In this document: positions 42,561 through 56,232 of the stretch, one piece after another
Layout of the letters: the number at the start of each line of letters is the position of its first letter
Numbering within the stretch: the first letter of the stretch is position 1
Origin: Wyeomyia smithii
Taxonomy: Eukaryota; Arthropoda; Insecta; Diptera; Culicidae
Direction: 5' to 3'
DNA: 64,000 nucleotides
Assembly (NCBI RefSeq): GCF_029784165.1
Contig: NC_073696.1
Span: 114,360,665-114,424,664, forward strand
Translations under genes and position numbers: made by a program
Notes under the pieces: model-generated
What the model was told of the DNA's origin: nothing
Database searches by the model: none
The model's input: the letters and a program-made list of their open reading frames with translations, nothing else

Positions 42561-45500
42561 AACACCCGTTAAACGTTAAAAACAAATTCAATACTTTGCG
42601 ATTCAACAGGAACTCTTTAAAAAAGATTACCTGTTGAAATCGGAAAATTTCTAATATCTCTCAGTAGTCTAAGACTAAGTCTCGAGCTGTTGGTAAAATG
42701 CGACCGTTCTGCAAGGCAGTTCCAGTCGAACTGATGACGTCTGAATTTGATTTTTGATCTCTGGGTATCATACTGTTCCACAAAATCTCATTTGAATTAT
42801 ATACGGTATTTTTAGGTTGTTGTTCTTCAGGGAAAATTTTCCTTCTATAAAACGTATAATAATTCATAATCTTCGAAAAAATCACTATGAAGCGCCATAA
42901 ATACAGGGTATCATCATCTTGGAATGTAAGATGGTGTCAGGGGTCACACTGTAAACTGTAGCACTGAAAAAAAGTTTTTGAAAAGATGAGCTATACCGCA
43001 GTTAATACCTATAAATATAAATATCAAAAATGTTCTCTAATATCTTTATTTAAACAAATTACTGTCGCGATAGTATTCCGATCCCTAGTCATAAACATTT
43101 AAATTCCGTTTTTTAGTTTGCTTAGACCCCATGTTACAAAATTGTCATGATTATTTTTAATTGTAGGCAAATTTTGCTGATATGTCGAGTACCAGTATCC
43201 GATCAAAATGACGTATAAAGTCCCTAATAAAAAAAGCATTTTTCTCAAACAATTTTGTTTCTTATGTTCTAATTTTTATTAAACGCGTTCTTGTTTCGAT
43301 TTTTTTTTTCAAATAGCATTATCGATTTATGAACCATTTACAAAATTATAACATACTCTGAGACCTTACAGCTCAAAGATCTACGAAATAGACATTGTTT
43401 CAGTCGAAACTGAAATACTGAAACAGGAATTGCAATGAGAAACATTCCAATTTTACCTGATTACAGAACCAAGGATTTACCAATAGCTTTACGATCCGAA
43501 AAGTACACTGTACCCTAAACTTGTTGTTCAACAAAACAATTTCAACCGAAATTGGACCGTCTTTTGATTACGACTACCAAATGAGGACAAGCAAAACATT
43601 CCCATTAAATCAATACAAATCATTTGTATGTACAGTGCTAATTGCCTTCGTTCAGCACACAAACGGCTCTATTCAGACTAGACTATCAATGAGCGACCCC
43701 GAAGGAAACCGAAAAACAGAAATAGATACTTATTAACATTATTTCGCTAGATGGAGCCTGTGTTTTCACTTTATTACTGTGCCGCCTTGCCATCATAGCG
43801 CCATCAGTCCTTGCCCTGGGAGCAGCTCTTGCTTCGCGCTGATAGGCGAAAACCCTCTCCCCATGACATAATATAGCCGATGTGGGTGGCAGTTGATGTT
43901 GGAAGACTAGCATACGATACTGGGAGCTACAATCATACATATCTACATAGGAAGTACTCACGTGACGCCAGTGCATACGGCGAAATCCATGTCAGGAGCA
44001 GGCCGCTAGCGAAGGCTGTCAGTAACGCGGCACTGGAGGCCGCCTGCAGCCCCATGACTCAAATCCCCCGCGTGCTAATTATTTTATTGCACACCTCGCG
44101 TGCCTGGACTGTCCGTGTGTGTATGTGTTTTGTTGGTGGTCTTCTGTATGTCGGATTGTGGTTCTGTATATATGGGTTTTCGATTTGCTTTCGCTGTTTT
44201 TTTGTGATGTTTTGTGTTCACAGCCTGTTGTCACGCTGACACTTTGTGTGGTCTCTTTCTCTGTTTAGGCTGGTTTTCGAGAACTCTAAAGAACGGTCAA
44301 CAAGTGTTATAACATGTGTGAAAGTCGGTGTCGGAAAAACCAGTCGGCGTGTTGCACCAGTTGGAGAAAAAGAAACAGTAGGTACACAGTTTATACGATT
44401 TTAATTTGCGGGAAATTGGGTTTGCATCATATCATGTAAGAAGTGGAGAAAAAGAAAAAGAATTTGATTAAATTAATGGGTTACCTTCGTCAAATGTCAC
44501 CGCTGTGACATACTGGATTGCAATTTTATTGGCTTTTTGAGAGATAGAGATTTTCGGACAGTATTGGCCTGTGTAAAATTGACTTGATATCGGTTTTCGC
44601 ATACAAGTGGAAGATCGCTGTTTGTGATAAGTTAAATTGAGTTTCGGATAGAATGGTGATAGGGGAAAATAACCCTCCGGCGCAACCTCTTCGAAAGTCG
44701 AACGAAATCCTCTGGTGATGATATCACCGCTGTAACAGTGTTTTTCTTTCTTCAAAACATGTAATTTTCACTTCATAATCGGTGGGAGCAATTCTATACA
44801 TAACCGGTCTAGTTGTTATTTGCCCTCGTACAATCAACCTTTGCACTGCACAAATTTTTTTCGCACTCTTTCCTCAGGTCACAGACTGCTTCCTTTCTCT
44901 GCAATTATTTGCTTCAATCTTCTTCCTAGCTTTATTTCACAGTTTGCATTTACACTCAATTAAGTACGGGTAAAGTTGGGAAAAAACCTGTTCGGTATAC
45001 TCCTAGCCCATGACGATCGTTAACGCATAGAAGGATAGCAGTATCGTACTATGTTGTAGGCGCGAGTGGCATTTTTCTCGGAACGCTGCACTGCTACTTA
45101 CACCGAGAAGAACACTGCCACTCATATTTGCACCGGCTTGAAGACTAGAAATTCCATACGGTACCGACGCTCAGCCGTCGGACACTAGCCGGTACGAATC
45201 ATTTTTGCTGCTACTGCTGCTGCTGGTGATAGTGGTAGATGGACCTGGCAAAAGCCATCGTACGTCTTCTTCGTTTTTCACCTTTGGTACCACCACCCAC
45301 GGCATTCTTTACGCCTAGGAGCCACTTTGACGAAGAATTTTTCCTTCGCTTTATCCGTTTCCTTTCAAACAACGGTGCTTCCTGCGAGCAAATAAATTCA
45401 CTGAAATAGATTCTTTACGCCAGGCTGTTTCACACAATTTATTATTATTGGATTTCATAATTTTCGATTCATTAATTTTCTTCTCTTCATTATAGCACTG

Positions 45501-46185
45501 GATTCACTTTTGCTTTTTTCGGTTTGTCGGCCACTTGACTCTCCACGGGTTTCCTGCCTCGTGCGCCCAGGTGTAGCCAGTAGTGCGACGGCTGCATTGA
45601 ATTTTGTATGTATTTCACTTTGCGTTATCCTTTGCACGTGGCATGAAAAAGTTTTGATCGTTCGCTTGCCAAAGTTACCCCCGAAATGTTTTGGGTAATG
45701 AAATACTTCACGTTACGCTGGGTTTTATTAAAGGTTTTTTTTTTCGCTTTCTTGCTCGCTACACTGGTAAATGATAACATCATTTTATTGGAAAAGTAAG
45801 TTCAGAGTTTTCGTTTCTAGCTAGGAATTTCCATTTCTGTCTAGTGGAGGTACGCGTCTTCGAGCGCAAAGGTACAACTCAGTACTAGCTGATTAATAAA
45901 ATAATTTTTTTTACGGCGCTGCTGTGGCGGCGGTTTTTACTACCAGCACAAATATTTTACAGTCTCAGTTTGAGGAAAACTTTGGAAAGATAAAATATAC
46001 TTGTTAGAATATCGAAAATATCACAACTATCATAAAGTATCACCTGAACTAGTTCAGATTAAACATAATTGTTTTTTATGTACATAAAAAAGGCAAGTTA
46101 TTGCGATGACAAAAAGTCTAGTTGCTGCGATGCAAGACGAGTCAAGTTATTGCATTGCAAGACGAGATCAAACGAAACTTCTATA
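42561..46185. other. Unassigned sequence, no gene recognised
   Basis: No motif-bearing frames. A GC-richer block at 43750-44300 has the composition of possible exon or regulatory DNA, but no domain or splice series can be supported. Short GCTGCT repeats occur near 45210, and a tandem CAAGTTATTGC-type duplication at 46095-46165. Confidence 0.45.
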
Positions 46186-46562
46186 GGTTGAAGTCGCTTA
46201 TCCGGAGACAAGATTATCCGGGATTCGATTATCCGGAATTTCAGGCTCGTTTATCCGCAATAATGTTTTTGCCTTTTGTTTGATATTTATTTCGAAATTT
46301 TACCTTTAGTTTCAGAACAATTGTTACCATTTCTGTCCTTTCTTGCATGTTTGGTACATGTCCGAGTTTAATGAAACCAATCAGGGTCAATTTTCTTTGC
46401 CTCTCGTGAATTTACCTCATTTTTCCACAAAAAGGGTTTCTGGTTACGCCACTGCTTCATTCAAGTAACATAACGAAAAAAAATAATTATTTGGTTCTCC
46501 AGGAAATTCGACTATCTGGAGTGATTTATTTCTCGAAACACCGGATAATCAAGTTCGACCTG
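46186..46562. mobile_element. pogo/Tigger-like MITE (377 bp), TA-flanked
   Basis: The left end (GGTTGAAGTCGCTTATCCGG) and inverted right end (CAGGTCGAACTTGATTATCC on the minus strand) are diverged copies of one terminal repeat and are flanked by TA. ATTATCCGG recurs four times near the left end. TATCCGG-rich ends with a TA duplication are typical of pogo-group elements. Confidence 0.65.
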
Positions 46563-46564
46563 TA

Positions 46565-48829
46565 TCGTGCAAACAGAATAAAATGGAAAAATTCACAAAA
46601 CCGTAGAAAACCGCTTGAGAATTGATTGATGATTAGTTAGACCTGCCAGTTGAAAACTCAAGACTAAAGAAAGGATGGTTTATAAAATATTTTGGATTGA
46701 TAGGCATATGAATAAACTGGTATGCTGAAACTGTTCAAATGTATTGGGGTGTGTCAAATTAATATTTTGAGAAACAAAAATCATTAGAGCAGTTAGAAGA
46801 TTAGAAAAATTTTCCCATCGATGTGAACTTCTTTAACATATTCCTACTTCACTCTACGTGTCCTCTTCCAAATATACTGACCACCATCGTTAAGTGATTA
46901 GACCTGCATCGACATGTTCCTAGTCAGGTATAAGGATTACCTTTGAAGGATAGAAAGGCCAAACCTCTTTGAGCTGTAAACAGCTGTTTTGCTTTTCATG
47001 TTACAACAGCGACAGATATAACATTTGATATACATTTTGTTTGAAAAATTCTTTTGGTAATTAAATTTCGTCCCTCTCAATGATACTAGTTAAATAGTCA
47101 AAAACTATTGGATTATTTCTGGGAAAAAGTTACAAAAGTTCAATTTGTATTATAAAATTACCCTTTCATTCAGACAATGGAAAACTTTTTGGCGCATTAG
47201 TTTCAATAGATGCTAATAATGTGAAATTGGTCCAGATTTTTCATTGTAAAAGTCGTATTTTTAGGCTGAATGTTTGATCTCGAAACGCCTTGAAAAACTA
47301 TGTGGAAAATAAAACCTCTTATTACCCGTTCAACGTTCTCCGTCCGCTGAATTCTTTGTGAGAAAATCTAATAAGAATTTGTTCACATAAATGCTTAGTT
47401 TTTTTTTGTATATGCATATGTATAAAAAGTGATACAGAGAAAAAACGTTTTTGAGTTTATTTAAAGGTAAGCAGGCTTGTTATTCCCCTCAATACGTGGA
47501 AAGAGCACAGTGAACATTCACCGCTCACTTCTTGCCCAAGTATCAGCGCTATGAGTAGCAATTTTTTACCAAACTTCTTTTTCCTGCATTGTACTGGGTT
47601 TCTATCGCTCGCAGACAAATTAATACACTTGCTGCTTACACCACTACTGAGCGAAACAAGAGTGGTGAATCACTCTAGTGAGAATACATAGATGTACACC
47701 GTGGTGCGCACTACTGAGTTAAATTCGATAGCATTCCAAGAGCAAACATGCGTAACGGGCGGCTGGATTTATTTTTTTTTTAGTTTTGAGATACCAAACA
47801 AACATTGCAATCTACTTTCCTACATAGATGCTCCCCTCATTTGATATATGCTTAAAAGAAACACAGTAAAGGTACTGCAGTGAGCTCTGTTGTGTAATTA
47901 TTGTGCGTAATATTCTATCGTGTGGGGAAACTCACACCAGCTTATTATCTCTCTGGAGAGATACTTCAGACTTCACCGTGATGTTTTTTTTTTGCAAGCT
48001 TCTCAGATACAAACGATTCGCTGCTCTCAAGCTAGTGCGTTGTGTTGCCACGAGGAGAGCGGTTGTTTCTGCAGTGAAAGATATTCTCCTACACACTACT
48101 GATTCTCTGAGGAGGAACGGCAAGCCTGAAGGTAAGTATGGAATTGTTTCCGATAAAAGCGAAATGGCGGACTTTTAACCAATTTCACACAGTAGCTTGT
48201 ACTGGATTGGCGTACATAATTGCAAAAAAAAAATCAGCTTAATCCATTTGTATAACAATTGAATATATCATAAAGATAATTAGAATACTCTACTTTTTAC
48301 CAACAGGCTACACCAAAACTACCTTTTTCGTCCCGGTAACATGCGAAAGAAAAAGAGTGTAGTTTGGAAGACACCAACACATTCTCATATTGATAGCTTC
48401 CTCCGGTATAACACACACCAATGAACTAAAGGTGTTTTTTTCAACATTTCATTTTCAACTTAAAAGTTGTTGTTTGGGATGTCGTAGTACCGACGCAAAC
48501 ACGTAATTAACATGAGCAAAAGCGTTAATACTCATGCGAATGCTTTTGTAAAAGTGAGCCGATGTGAGCGGCTTTTATTCAAGACCTTTCTTGCAGTATC
48601 TTACTCGCTTGATACTTGTATGCAAGTCGCTATGTGTTGTGTTTTCATCGTGAGTCTTTTTCTGAGTCTCAAATCAAAAGCATGATAAAGTTTCATTTCG
48701 AGTCAATCACACATTCGCAAAGTCAACGAAAAAAATCAAATCCTCAAGCGAAACTGGCACGCACTCAAAAGTTACTCGAACATAGCGTTATTCCTTAGTA
48801 ATATAAACATATAAAAATGCAGTCCTGTC
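46565..48829. other. Unassigned sequence, no gene recognised
   Basis: AT-rich DNA with only short frames. Nothing beyond low-complexity tracts can be supported. Confidence 0.45.
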
Positions 48830-50230
48830 TGTCTGTCTGATTCATATAGACTTGAAAACTACTGAGCCGATCGATGTGAAAATTTGTATGTAGGGGTTTT
48901 TTGGGCCGGGACAGGTTCCTATGATAGTTTGAGACCCCTCCCTTCCAGTGAAGGGTCCCATATAAATAAAACACTATTTTTTACACAACTCGAGAACTAA
49001 TCAAGCAAATGGAACCAAATTGGGCAGGTGAAAGTTTTTGGGAGAAAGAAATATATCTATTGACACCACTTTTTTGTGGAAGGGTGGGCTCTCATACAAA
49101 CGAAACACGAATATCTGTATGACTGAAGAACTTATCAAGCAAATGGAATCAAACCTGGCATGTGGATGTTTCGTGAAACAAGAATTTTTTCCATGGTAAT
49201 TAGATAACCCTCCCTGCTGTAGATGGGAAGGCTCCCACATAAACGAAAAACAAATATATGTATAATTCAAGAACTAATCATGCACATAGAACCAAATTTA
49301 GCGTGTGGTGGTTATCGGGAGCAACAACTATTTTTGTGATAGATCGACCCCCCTTCTTCCTCTAGAAGGGAGGGTTACCATACAAATGAAACACAAATTT
49401 CTGCATAATTCGGGAACTAAACAAGAAATGCTTCTATAATGATATGACACCTCTCACAAATCTTGAAGGGAGGGAGAGGTCCATACAAACTTCTACATAA
49501 CTCAAGGACTAATCAAGCATAGAGAACGAAATTGTGGTATGTGGAAGTTTTTGAAAGCAAGAAATATTTCTATGGTGGCTCGAAACCCCTCCATCCTCTG
49601 GAAGGGATGATTCCCATACAAATAAAACATATTTTTTGTATAACTCGAGAACTAAACAAGCAAATGGAAACAAATTTGACATGTGGAGGTTTTAAGGGGC
49701 AAGGAATGTTTTTATGGCAGTTCGAAATTTCTTCCTATTCTAGAAGGGAGGGTCCCATACAAATTAAAAACGAATTTTCGCACAACTCAAGAACTAATCA
49801 AGTAAATGGAACCAAATTTGACATGTGAAGGTTTATTGAGAGCAAGAAATAATTTTATGGTTGGTCGACACCCTTTCCTCCTCCCCTCTTCTGAAAAAGA
49901 AATTTTGAATTCCTATACAAATCAAACACAATTTTCTGCATTATTCGAACATTAATCAAGCAAGCAAAACCAAATTTGGTATGTGAAGGTCTTCGGGAGC
50001 AAGAAATGTTCCTATGATGGTTTGAGACTCTTGCATACTCTGAAAAGCACCGATACAATCGAAACAGATATTTCAACCATTTTTTCCGAAAAACAGCCCA
50101 AATGATCGGAATGATGTACAGAAGCCGAAAATGGATTCCAGCCGCCATTTTTAAAGCGAAAAGGGAAACTTCAGGTTTCTGGAAAACAGACAAAAATTCC
50201 CGAAAACCACCCAATATCGGTAACCAGGCC
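48830..50230 (+). repeat. Tandem array of about nine ~142-bp units plus a tail
   Basis: The landmark GAACTAATCAAGCAAATGGA or a variant occurs at about 48993, 49128, 49271, 49413, 49506, 49648, 49791 and 49947, mostly 135-156 bases apart (one unit truncated to 93). Each unit also has a GGAAGGGAGGGTCCCATACA-type block. Units are diverged, so the array is old. A non-repeated tail (50085-50230) follows and is partly shared with 35080-35221. The family may be a dispersed element that carries internal tandem units. Confidence 0.8.
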
Positions 50231-50955
50231 AATTACACTTAACTTCGTTCCTTGAGGAGTTGCTGAATGATACCTTATCAACACACGGTGGCGAACTAGC
50301 CTGTGGTTTACAGCCACCTTAATAAAGCGATAAAAAAAACTTTTCAACATTCATTCAAACTCATCAAACTCTAGGTTGGCTATAAATTAACAATATTCTT
50401 ACCAAACTCACTCAATACCTGATGGTTACGACACTACCTAATATTCCCACACACAAGCCACAACAAAAGCCAAAAAATGGATTCATTCGTGTTTTTCACA
50501 AATATTTTTTTAGCTCAAGTACATTTTGATATTTTTTTTCTTGGAAACCTCAACAAATTTGCAATTGAGTAAGATTGTAGCAGAAAAATCCAAACGAGAC
50601 GAGTTGCTCGCCCAGGCTCCAGTGAAAGGGCCTAATATTTCATAAAGATACAGCTATTTTTGTTTGCCAGTCGAGAAGTGGAGGGTGCGGAGTCATAGCT
50701 TTGCATAAACTACTTGTTTCCCCTTGACTTCAAGGAAAACTATATCAAAAAAGGTTAAAATCTGATTGAGATATAGCTTTTTCATGATTAGTGGTAAAAA
50801 AATATAAATCTGAAACGCCCCTATCGGCGTAACTTTGAACTAAAAGAAAATGTCATAGCATAAACTTATTGGTATTAACTTAAAAAACAACTTTGCCAAA
50901 GATAGTATGATTATAAACTAATCATGATGCCCACATTTACAAAGCTCGTATTTTC
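50231..50955. other. Unassigned sequence, no gene recognised
   Basis: AT-rich DNA without motif-bearing frames. Confidence 0.4.
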
Positions 50956-51528
50956 GTAACGCGACACCATTTGCAAGAGACTGTTCAGCGTAACGCGACA
51001 CCCCGAAATGTTTTTGGAATATTTCGCTAAAAATTCAGTGTTTTCTATGTTGTAATATGTCATTTTAATGGATTTTGTCTCCGGAACAAATGTCTAGAAG
51101 AAACCAGGGTTGAAAGAGCGAAATTCAGCGATGGTGTCGCGTTACAAAATGTATCGGGTTGCAGTGCATGATACAACTATCTAAATTGCTAAACCAACCC
51201 TGGCATTATTTTCGACCTGCTTAATCATATGCTCTTTAAGCTAATTTCTAATAAAAGCAAAGCCTTGGTGCTACATTCCGATTCGGAACTCGACCTTCTG
51301 TTTATTATACACAGACTTCGCAGCCAACTGTTAAGTGTACATGACAATTGCGGGGCTAGCGCTACGATCCTACTGCCATAAACAGTCTCTCCCTAGCCTA
51401 GACTCGACCCTACGACGACTGACTTGGTAGGCTAGCATCGTACCTCGAGACCAGCTGGGAGGGAGGCTAATTTCTAATATCCAGCCTAAAATGTACACCA
51501 AATTCGGGTCCTCATGGTGTCGCGTTAC
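50956..51528. mobile_element. DNA element with four exact GTAACGCGACACC motifs
   Basis: The 13-mer GTAACGCGACACC is exact at 50956-50968 and 50990-51002, and its reverse complement is exact at 51133-51145 and 51516-51528. Two forward copies at the left and two inverted copies toward the right indicate a non-autonomous DNA transposon with subterminal repeats. The precise ends are uncertain. A SINE is inserted at 51254-51465. Confidence 0.6.
51254..51465 (-). mobile_element. tRNA-derived SINE (Feilai-like) with 14-bp target duplication
   Basis: The minus strand starts with a tRNA-like head (CCAGCTGGTCTCGAGGTACG, anticodon-arm-like sequence and B-box GGGTCGAGTC). A shared body and an A-rich tail at the left end follow. 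GCTAATTTCTAATA is exact at 51240-51253 and 51466-51479. It is clearly the same family as the copy at 60.03 kb. Confidence 0.88.
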
Positions 51529-54500
51529 CCTGTAATGTGTTTAATACTTACGTTATCATAATGAATGGTTTTGGCTTATTTAACTCAAAACAAAATTAAT
51601 AACAAGTTACAGCAAAAAATCGTAGCAATCAACAATTTCATTTTTGTTTTTTGCTTGGCAATTTTTTTCATTTGCCTACAACTACATTCGCAGTATTACG
51701 AAGACAGCTAATATACGTTTATTACGGTAAAGCTTAGAATAATAGTATATCATCTAACAATTTTGAAAGGTAAAAAGAGAATTTGAATGAATCTTAGTAA
51801 ATAAACCAAAAAATCACAAGCATTCGTAGGCTCTCACTCTTCTATAAATGTGTATATTCGGGAATTTACTCTTTCGATACCATCCGGTCACGATTATTTA
51901 GTGATTATCGAAGATAAAATTGAATATATTTGAATATCCGTTGCGAAAATTTACAATTCTTGTTGAGTAAGTTATTGTAACCATATTTATGAGATAAACT
52001 TTCAATCACCATCAGCAGCAGCATTGCAGTTTTTCCTCGATTGCACACGAATAGAAATGTACAAACAAAAGTGTACCACTGCAATACGAATAGTACCGCT
52101 GCAGTACGAATAGAAGTGTACCGCTGCAATCATAAACAACGAGACCTGCGGTTCTTTACTTCTTTGGTACTGTTGCTTTTACCGGCATGTTTTCTTTCAA
52201 GACATCAGTTTTTATTAGGTTCTGAAAGCAGGTTTTGAAATTGTTCAAGAATGGGGATTGTTTCAAACTTATCGGAAAACTTTTACCTTCGAGACATCAT
52301 ATTAGTCTAAGCTCATGGAAGCAGAAATGAACTGACCTATTGGGACGGGGAGACTCTGTAAATTTTTATTTCGATATTGATATAAAGAATATCACAGGGA
52401 ACGGATGGTGTCCATTCACGTCGTCTGTGCTAGGAATGCTCGCATGTAATTGGTTCATTGTTCGCGTAAATTTGTCATTGAAACTTTTTATCATTTTCAC
52501 CACTTAGCAATGAAATTAGAGTGATAACTAGCATATTACAAAATTGTTCTATATTTTATCCATCCAACAACATATTGGTTATTGATATCCATTGTGTGGT
52601 TATGTTGTAATTAACGTTTGAAATCTGACGCAACATTTGCCAGTTTCATTTCCAATTGTACAGAATGCATCCCTGTATAGTAAACAAAGACGTAGTCCCA
52701 CGTCAAAAAATGTAACTCAATAATCAGTAGCATAGGAATAATACCTCCTCTCAAAATTATCTAATGAAAATGTTCAGATTGCATGGCATTTGTGTTTCGA
52801 ATCCACTCAATTTGATTGTTTTTATTTTTTGAGGTCTTAGCCCTTAGCGTCTCTTTAAAAAAGTGAGCCTAATTTACGAACTGCTTTTCCGAAACAGAGT
52901 AATCATGTCACCCAGCGGCAATCAAAAACTGAAACAAATTGTCCGGGCTGGGGCCCCTCTGTTAATGAAGTCAATAGGGACGGTAATCACAATTAACAAG
53001 CTGGCACTAACACGGTAACAGCCGAAATAAATTTAAATCAGTGTCTTCCGGTGTACAGCCTTGATAGCAGAGCTCGATTCCTCGCCAGAAACATGTACGA
53101 ACAGTCGTTTCGGATTCGTAACGTTTTGCGGTACCGCAAATGAGGCAAAACGGAAGTAAATAGCTGACTATCCGCACAGTCATCACATCAGCGGGAAACA
53201 AAACTACAACAGCCCAACGTGGGAAAGGGAAGCGGAGGAAGAGATTGTCAAAAGCCCTTTAATTGTCCGGAAATGCTCCCCACCAGGCGGAAACCTTTCG
53301 TACCAGCAGGAGTCTTCGAGGGTCGGCGTTTACCCGTACACCACCTGGGTGCTGCTGTGGCTGGCGAAGAAGAACGTTGTCGTCCATGTTCCACCATGAA
53401 GCAAATAATTTATTTTGCTCAGGGAACCAAACCTAGCTCCGGTACACTGAAGCTACATGCATGCAAAGATATCATTTTGAGTTTTATCGTTTCACCTGTC
53501 GCAAGTAACCACAAACTTCTCAAGTCTATCTTCGGCATGAGCTCCGGCAGTCTTCTTTACGGAGTATTGTGTCAAAGAACGCTGCTTACGAAAAACCACA
53601 AAGGTTAAACCGTCCCGTCCAGTGACAATTTCATCGGAAAGAGTGAATTGCATTATAAATTAGACACCGATGTTCGAACAAATGTCTTTTAAGGGACATT
53701 CAAAACTTTTCTTTTCTTCCTGTAAGCTGGAGCTTTTGGACCTAATTTTCACTATCAGCGGCTTTATGGACGTATCTTGAGAATGCCAATTGTTCCGTTC
53801 AAGAACTTATGATAGCCTATCAGATGAACATCAATCATGGCGTCTGGTTGAGAAATGTGCAGTTGATTGTATTGTATGAAAAGTAATGTTATTTGTTTGC
53901 CGTATCGGAGCACACACTTGGTTCGTTTCAGATGTGACCATCACTTCGGTTGAAATGTCGGTAGTTTTATGAGAAAAGTGAACGTAAAAGGTGAAATTTA
54001 TAGTAACACCTATGTCTACCACATTCTCTCCGACTACATTTTGCTATATCAAGCACAAACTGCGGCAGGTTACGACAACGAATAACGAAGGTTCTCGTGA
54101 CTCTATTTATAGCTGCATGGAAGTTTCTCGAGTTGTATATTTTCTCTGATGAATTTATCCTTGATTTTTCCGTAGGTAACAAACTAGTATAAAATAATTT
54201 GATTTCATTATACCAAAAAGGTAACCATAGGATTTGAGTTTTTAAGATGTCATACGTTTTAGTCGCATTTGAAACCACTTTTTTATTATACATAAATTAC
54301 ACCGCGCTTGTAGTTCGAAAATTAAAATTATTCAGGCAATATTATCCACAACAGGTTGCTCTAACCCGAAGAACATTCCATTTTATCTTAAATTGGAATG
54401 CAGTCAGTCCTTCTTTTTCCTCTGTTTGTTTGTACACGGATTACTGCATCTAAGCAAAAAGAAAGTTAACTGCATCTTTCTACGGCTTGAGCTGTTAATG

Positions 54501-56166
54501 TTCAACGCCATCATTTCCCGCAAGCTGGCAGAGTGATCGTTCTTCAACTCACCTCGAAATAAAAACCCTAGCTTGCACCGAATCATTCTAGATTTTCCCG
54601 CAACGTTCCCTGTACTCTCGTTTTACATTCTGTCTTTTAACCGATTTTCACGAAGTCGTATTCTTGCGAAAAAAAATAGTTTAGTCACAGTGTTCGCTCG
54701 AGCGATGGGTATTGCTTCGGAAGAAGAAAAGCAACACCGTAAAAAAGAGATTCTCTGAAAACAGCGAGTCTAGGGGTTTTGAGAAAACGTTTTGGCACAT
54801 TGCCCACCATGTACAGCCCAACAGCAACGATTGCGGTGGTGCAGGACTGGAAACAGCTGGCTGCTGCGGTGGTCACCATCATCACACCAGAGCATTCGCG
54901 GTTGACTGGGCTGCCGTTGAGAGTAAAATATAGACAAGGAGGATGCTAGCTAGTTGCTGCACGGGTGGTAATCCTTGAAAAATTTGCTCATTTTTCTTGC
55001 GGGTATGTCAAAGCCGAAGTCTGAATCTGCTGAAAAACAACCCCGTGTCGGGATTATCAACGGGTGGATCCACCTCGCGTTCATCGCCAGGGCGGAACGG
55101 AACAAGCAGCAAAAGCAAAAGCTTCCGGTAACATCCACGGAAGGATAACGTAGTGAGCGAGCAAAGTGAACACAAAAAGCTTGAGATGAAAAATTGCTTT
55201 TCTTTTCGGAACATTGTGCCGGTTGACCGGAGCGGATTGTGCCAATCAGTCGTAAAATTGGAACGAAACTGATGGTCCGCTTTCTATATTGTCATACACT
55301 GGTTATTGTGTGGTTGAGGGGGAAAAGCAGTAATGGTGATTCGACCTGAGTAAACGGGGTGACGAGGTTGGTAACACACGGGTGTAAAGGTCGATCCCCA
55401 AGTGATGGGAGTGGAAATGAAAATGACTTTGCAAATGCAAAATGCAAAGCAAAAAGGAATAATATTTTATCTCTAATTTTGACAATACATACTTTTCTTA
55501 ATTGTCAAATATTGCCAAGAGAAAAAATAGTATTGCCGAGTGGAGGATTAGAAAATCATCGGCTGTTGATGATCATATTTTAAAGTTATGTTAAGCGTTA
55601 CACTGCTTTTTCAATTATAATAGTCAGCAGGTATGCTAGAATTTAGGGAAACGAAATTTGACTATTAGTAAAAAGATAGCAACTTAAAATTATTTCAATT
55701 TGTTGAACGGTTGAACGTTTTTAATGGAGGTCAGATTTTATTTATTGCAGTAGATAAATTACTTGGAGAACACGATTTTTAGTTTTTACGATGTATGAAA
55801 ACGCTACTATGTTTCACATTCGACGTTTCGGACTTCGGACTTGGCCTTCCCAAGGGATAGTTAAGTTTTACCGTTTCGTTCAGTGTACAAAGTTTTGGAT
55901 ATCGACGAAGAGTCTATCTTGTCGTCATTGTGGATGATAACAAATTTGGTCGTTCCATACGAAGTGTCTATACCACTTGGCCACGACCATCACAGATTTG
56001 GCTCTAAATTGGGGAAATTATTAATGTAGGTTTGCTTGGAAAAGATTTAAACTTTGGTTTCTATTGGAGTACCCTCCGCTATGGTAGGCAGAATGTTAAC
56101 GTTTGCACTCCGCTGATTCTAATGAGGACAGTCCTACATATCTTTTGTTTTGTTGTTCAGACATTA
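51529..56166. other. Unassigned sequence, no gene recognised
   Basis: About 4.6 kb with short frames only. The longest (53219-53608, plus) has no recognisable domain and begins in a locally GC-rich patch. A small tandem motif (GTACCGCTGCAATACGAATA type, about three units) lies at 52070-52134. Confidence 0.45.
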
Positions 56167-56167
56167 A

Positions 56168-56232
56168 GGTGGCACTCGAACCCACAACTTCTAATCTCCG
56201 GTCAGATGCGTTTTCGATTACACCACCGCAAA
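56168..56232 (-). pseudogene. tRNA-like relic (tRNA-Arg-like), probably SINE head or tRNA pseudogene
   Basis: The minus strand shows an A-box-like GTGTAATCGAAAACGCATC, an arginine-tRNA-like anticodon arm (TCTGA...TTAGA) and a B box (GGTTCGAGTGCC). The acceptor stem does not close, the T stem has a mismatch and the base before the anticodon is C rather than T. It is not a working tRNA gene. Confidence 0.5.

Noticed and set aside
53219..53608. 129-codon plus-strand frame in a GC-rich patch
   Set aside because: No domain, no start context or splice evidence, and composition changes midway; I cannot support a gene.
56168..56232. Functional tRNA gene
   Set aside because: No acceptor stem, T-stem mismatch and C in place of the invariant T before the anticodon.
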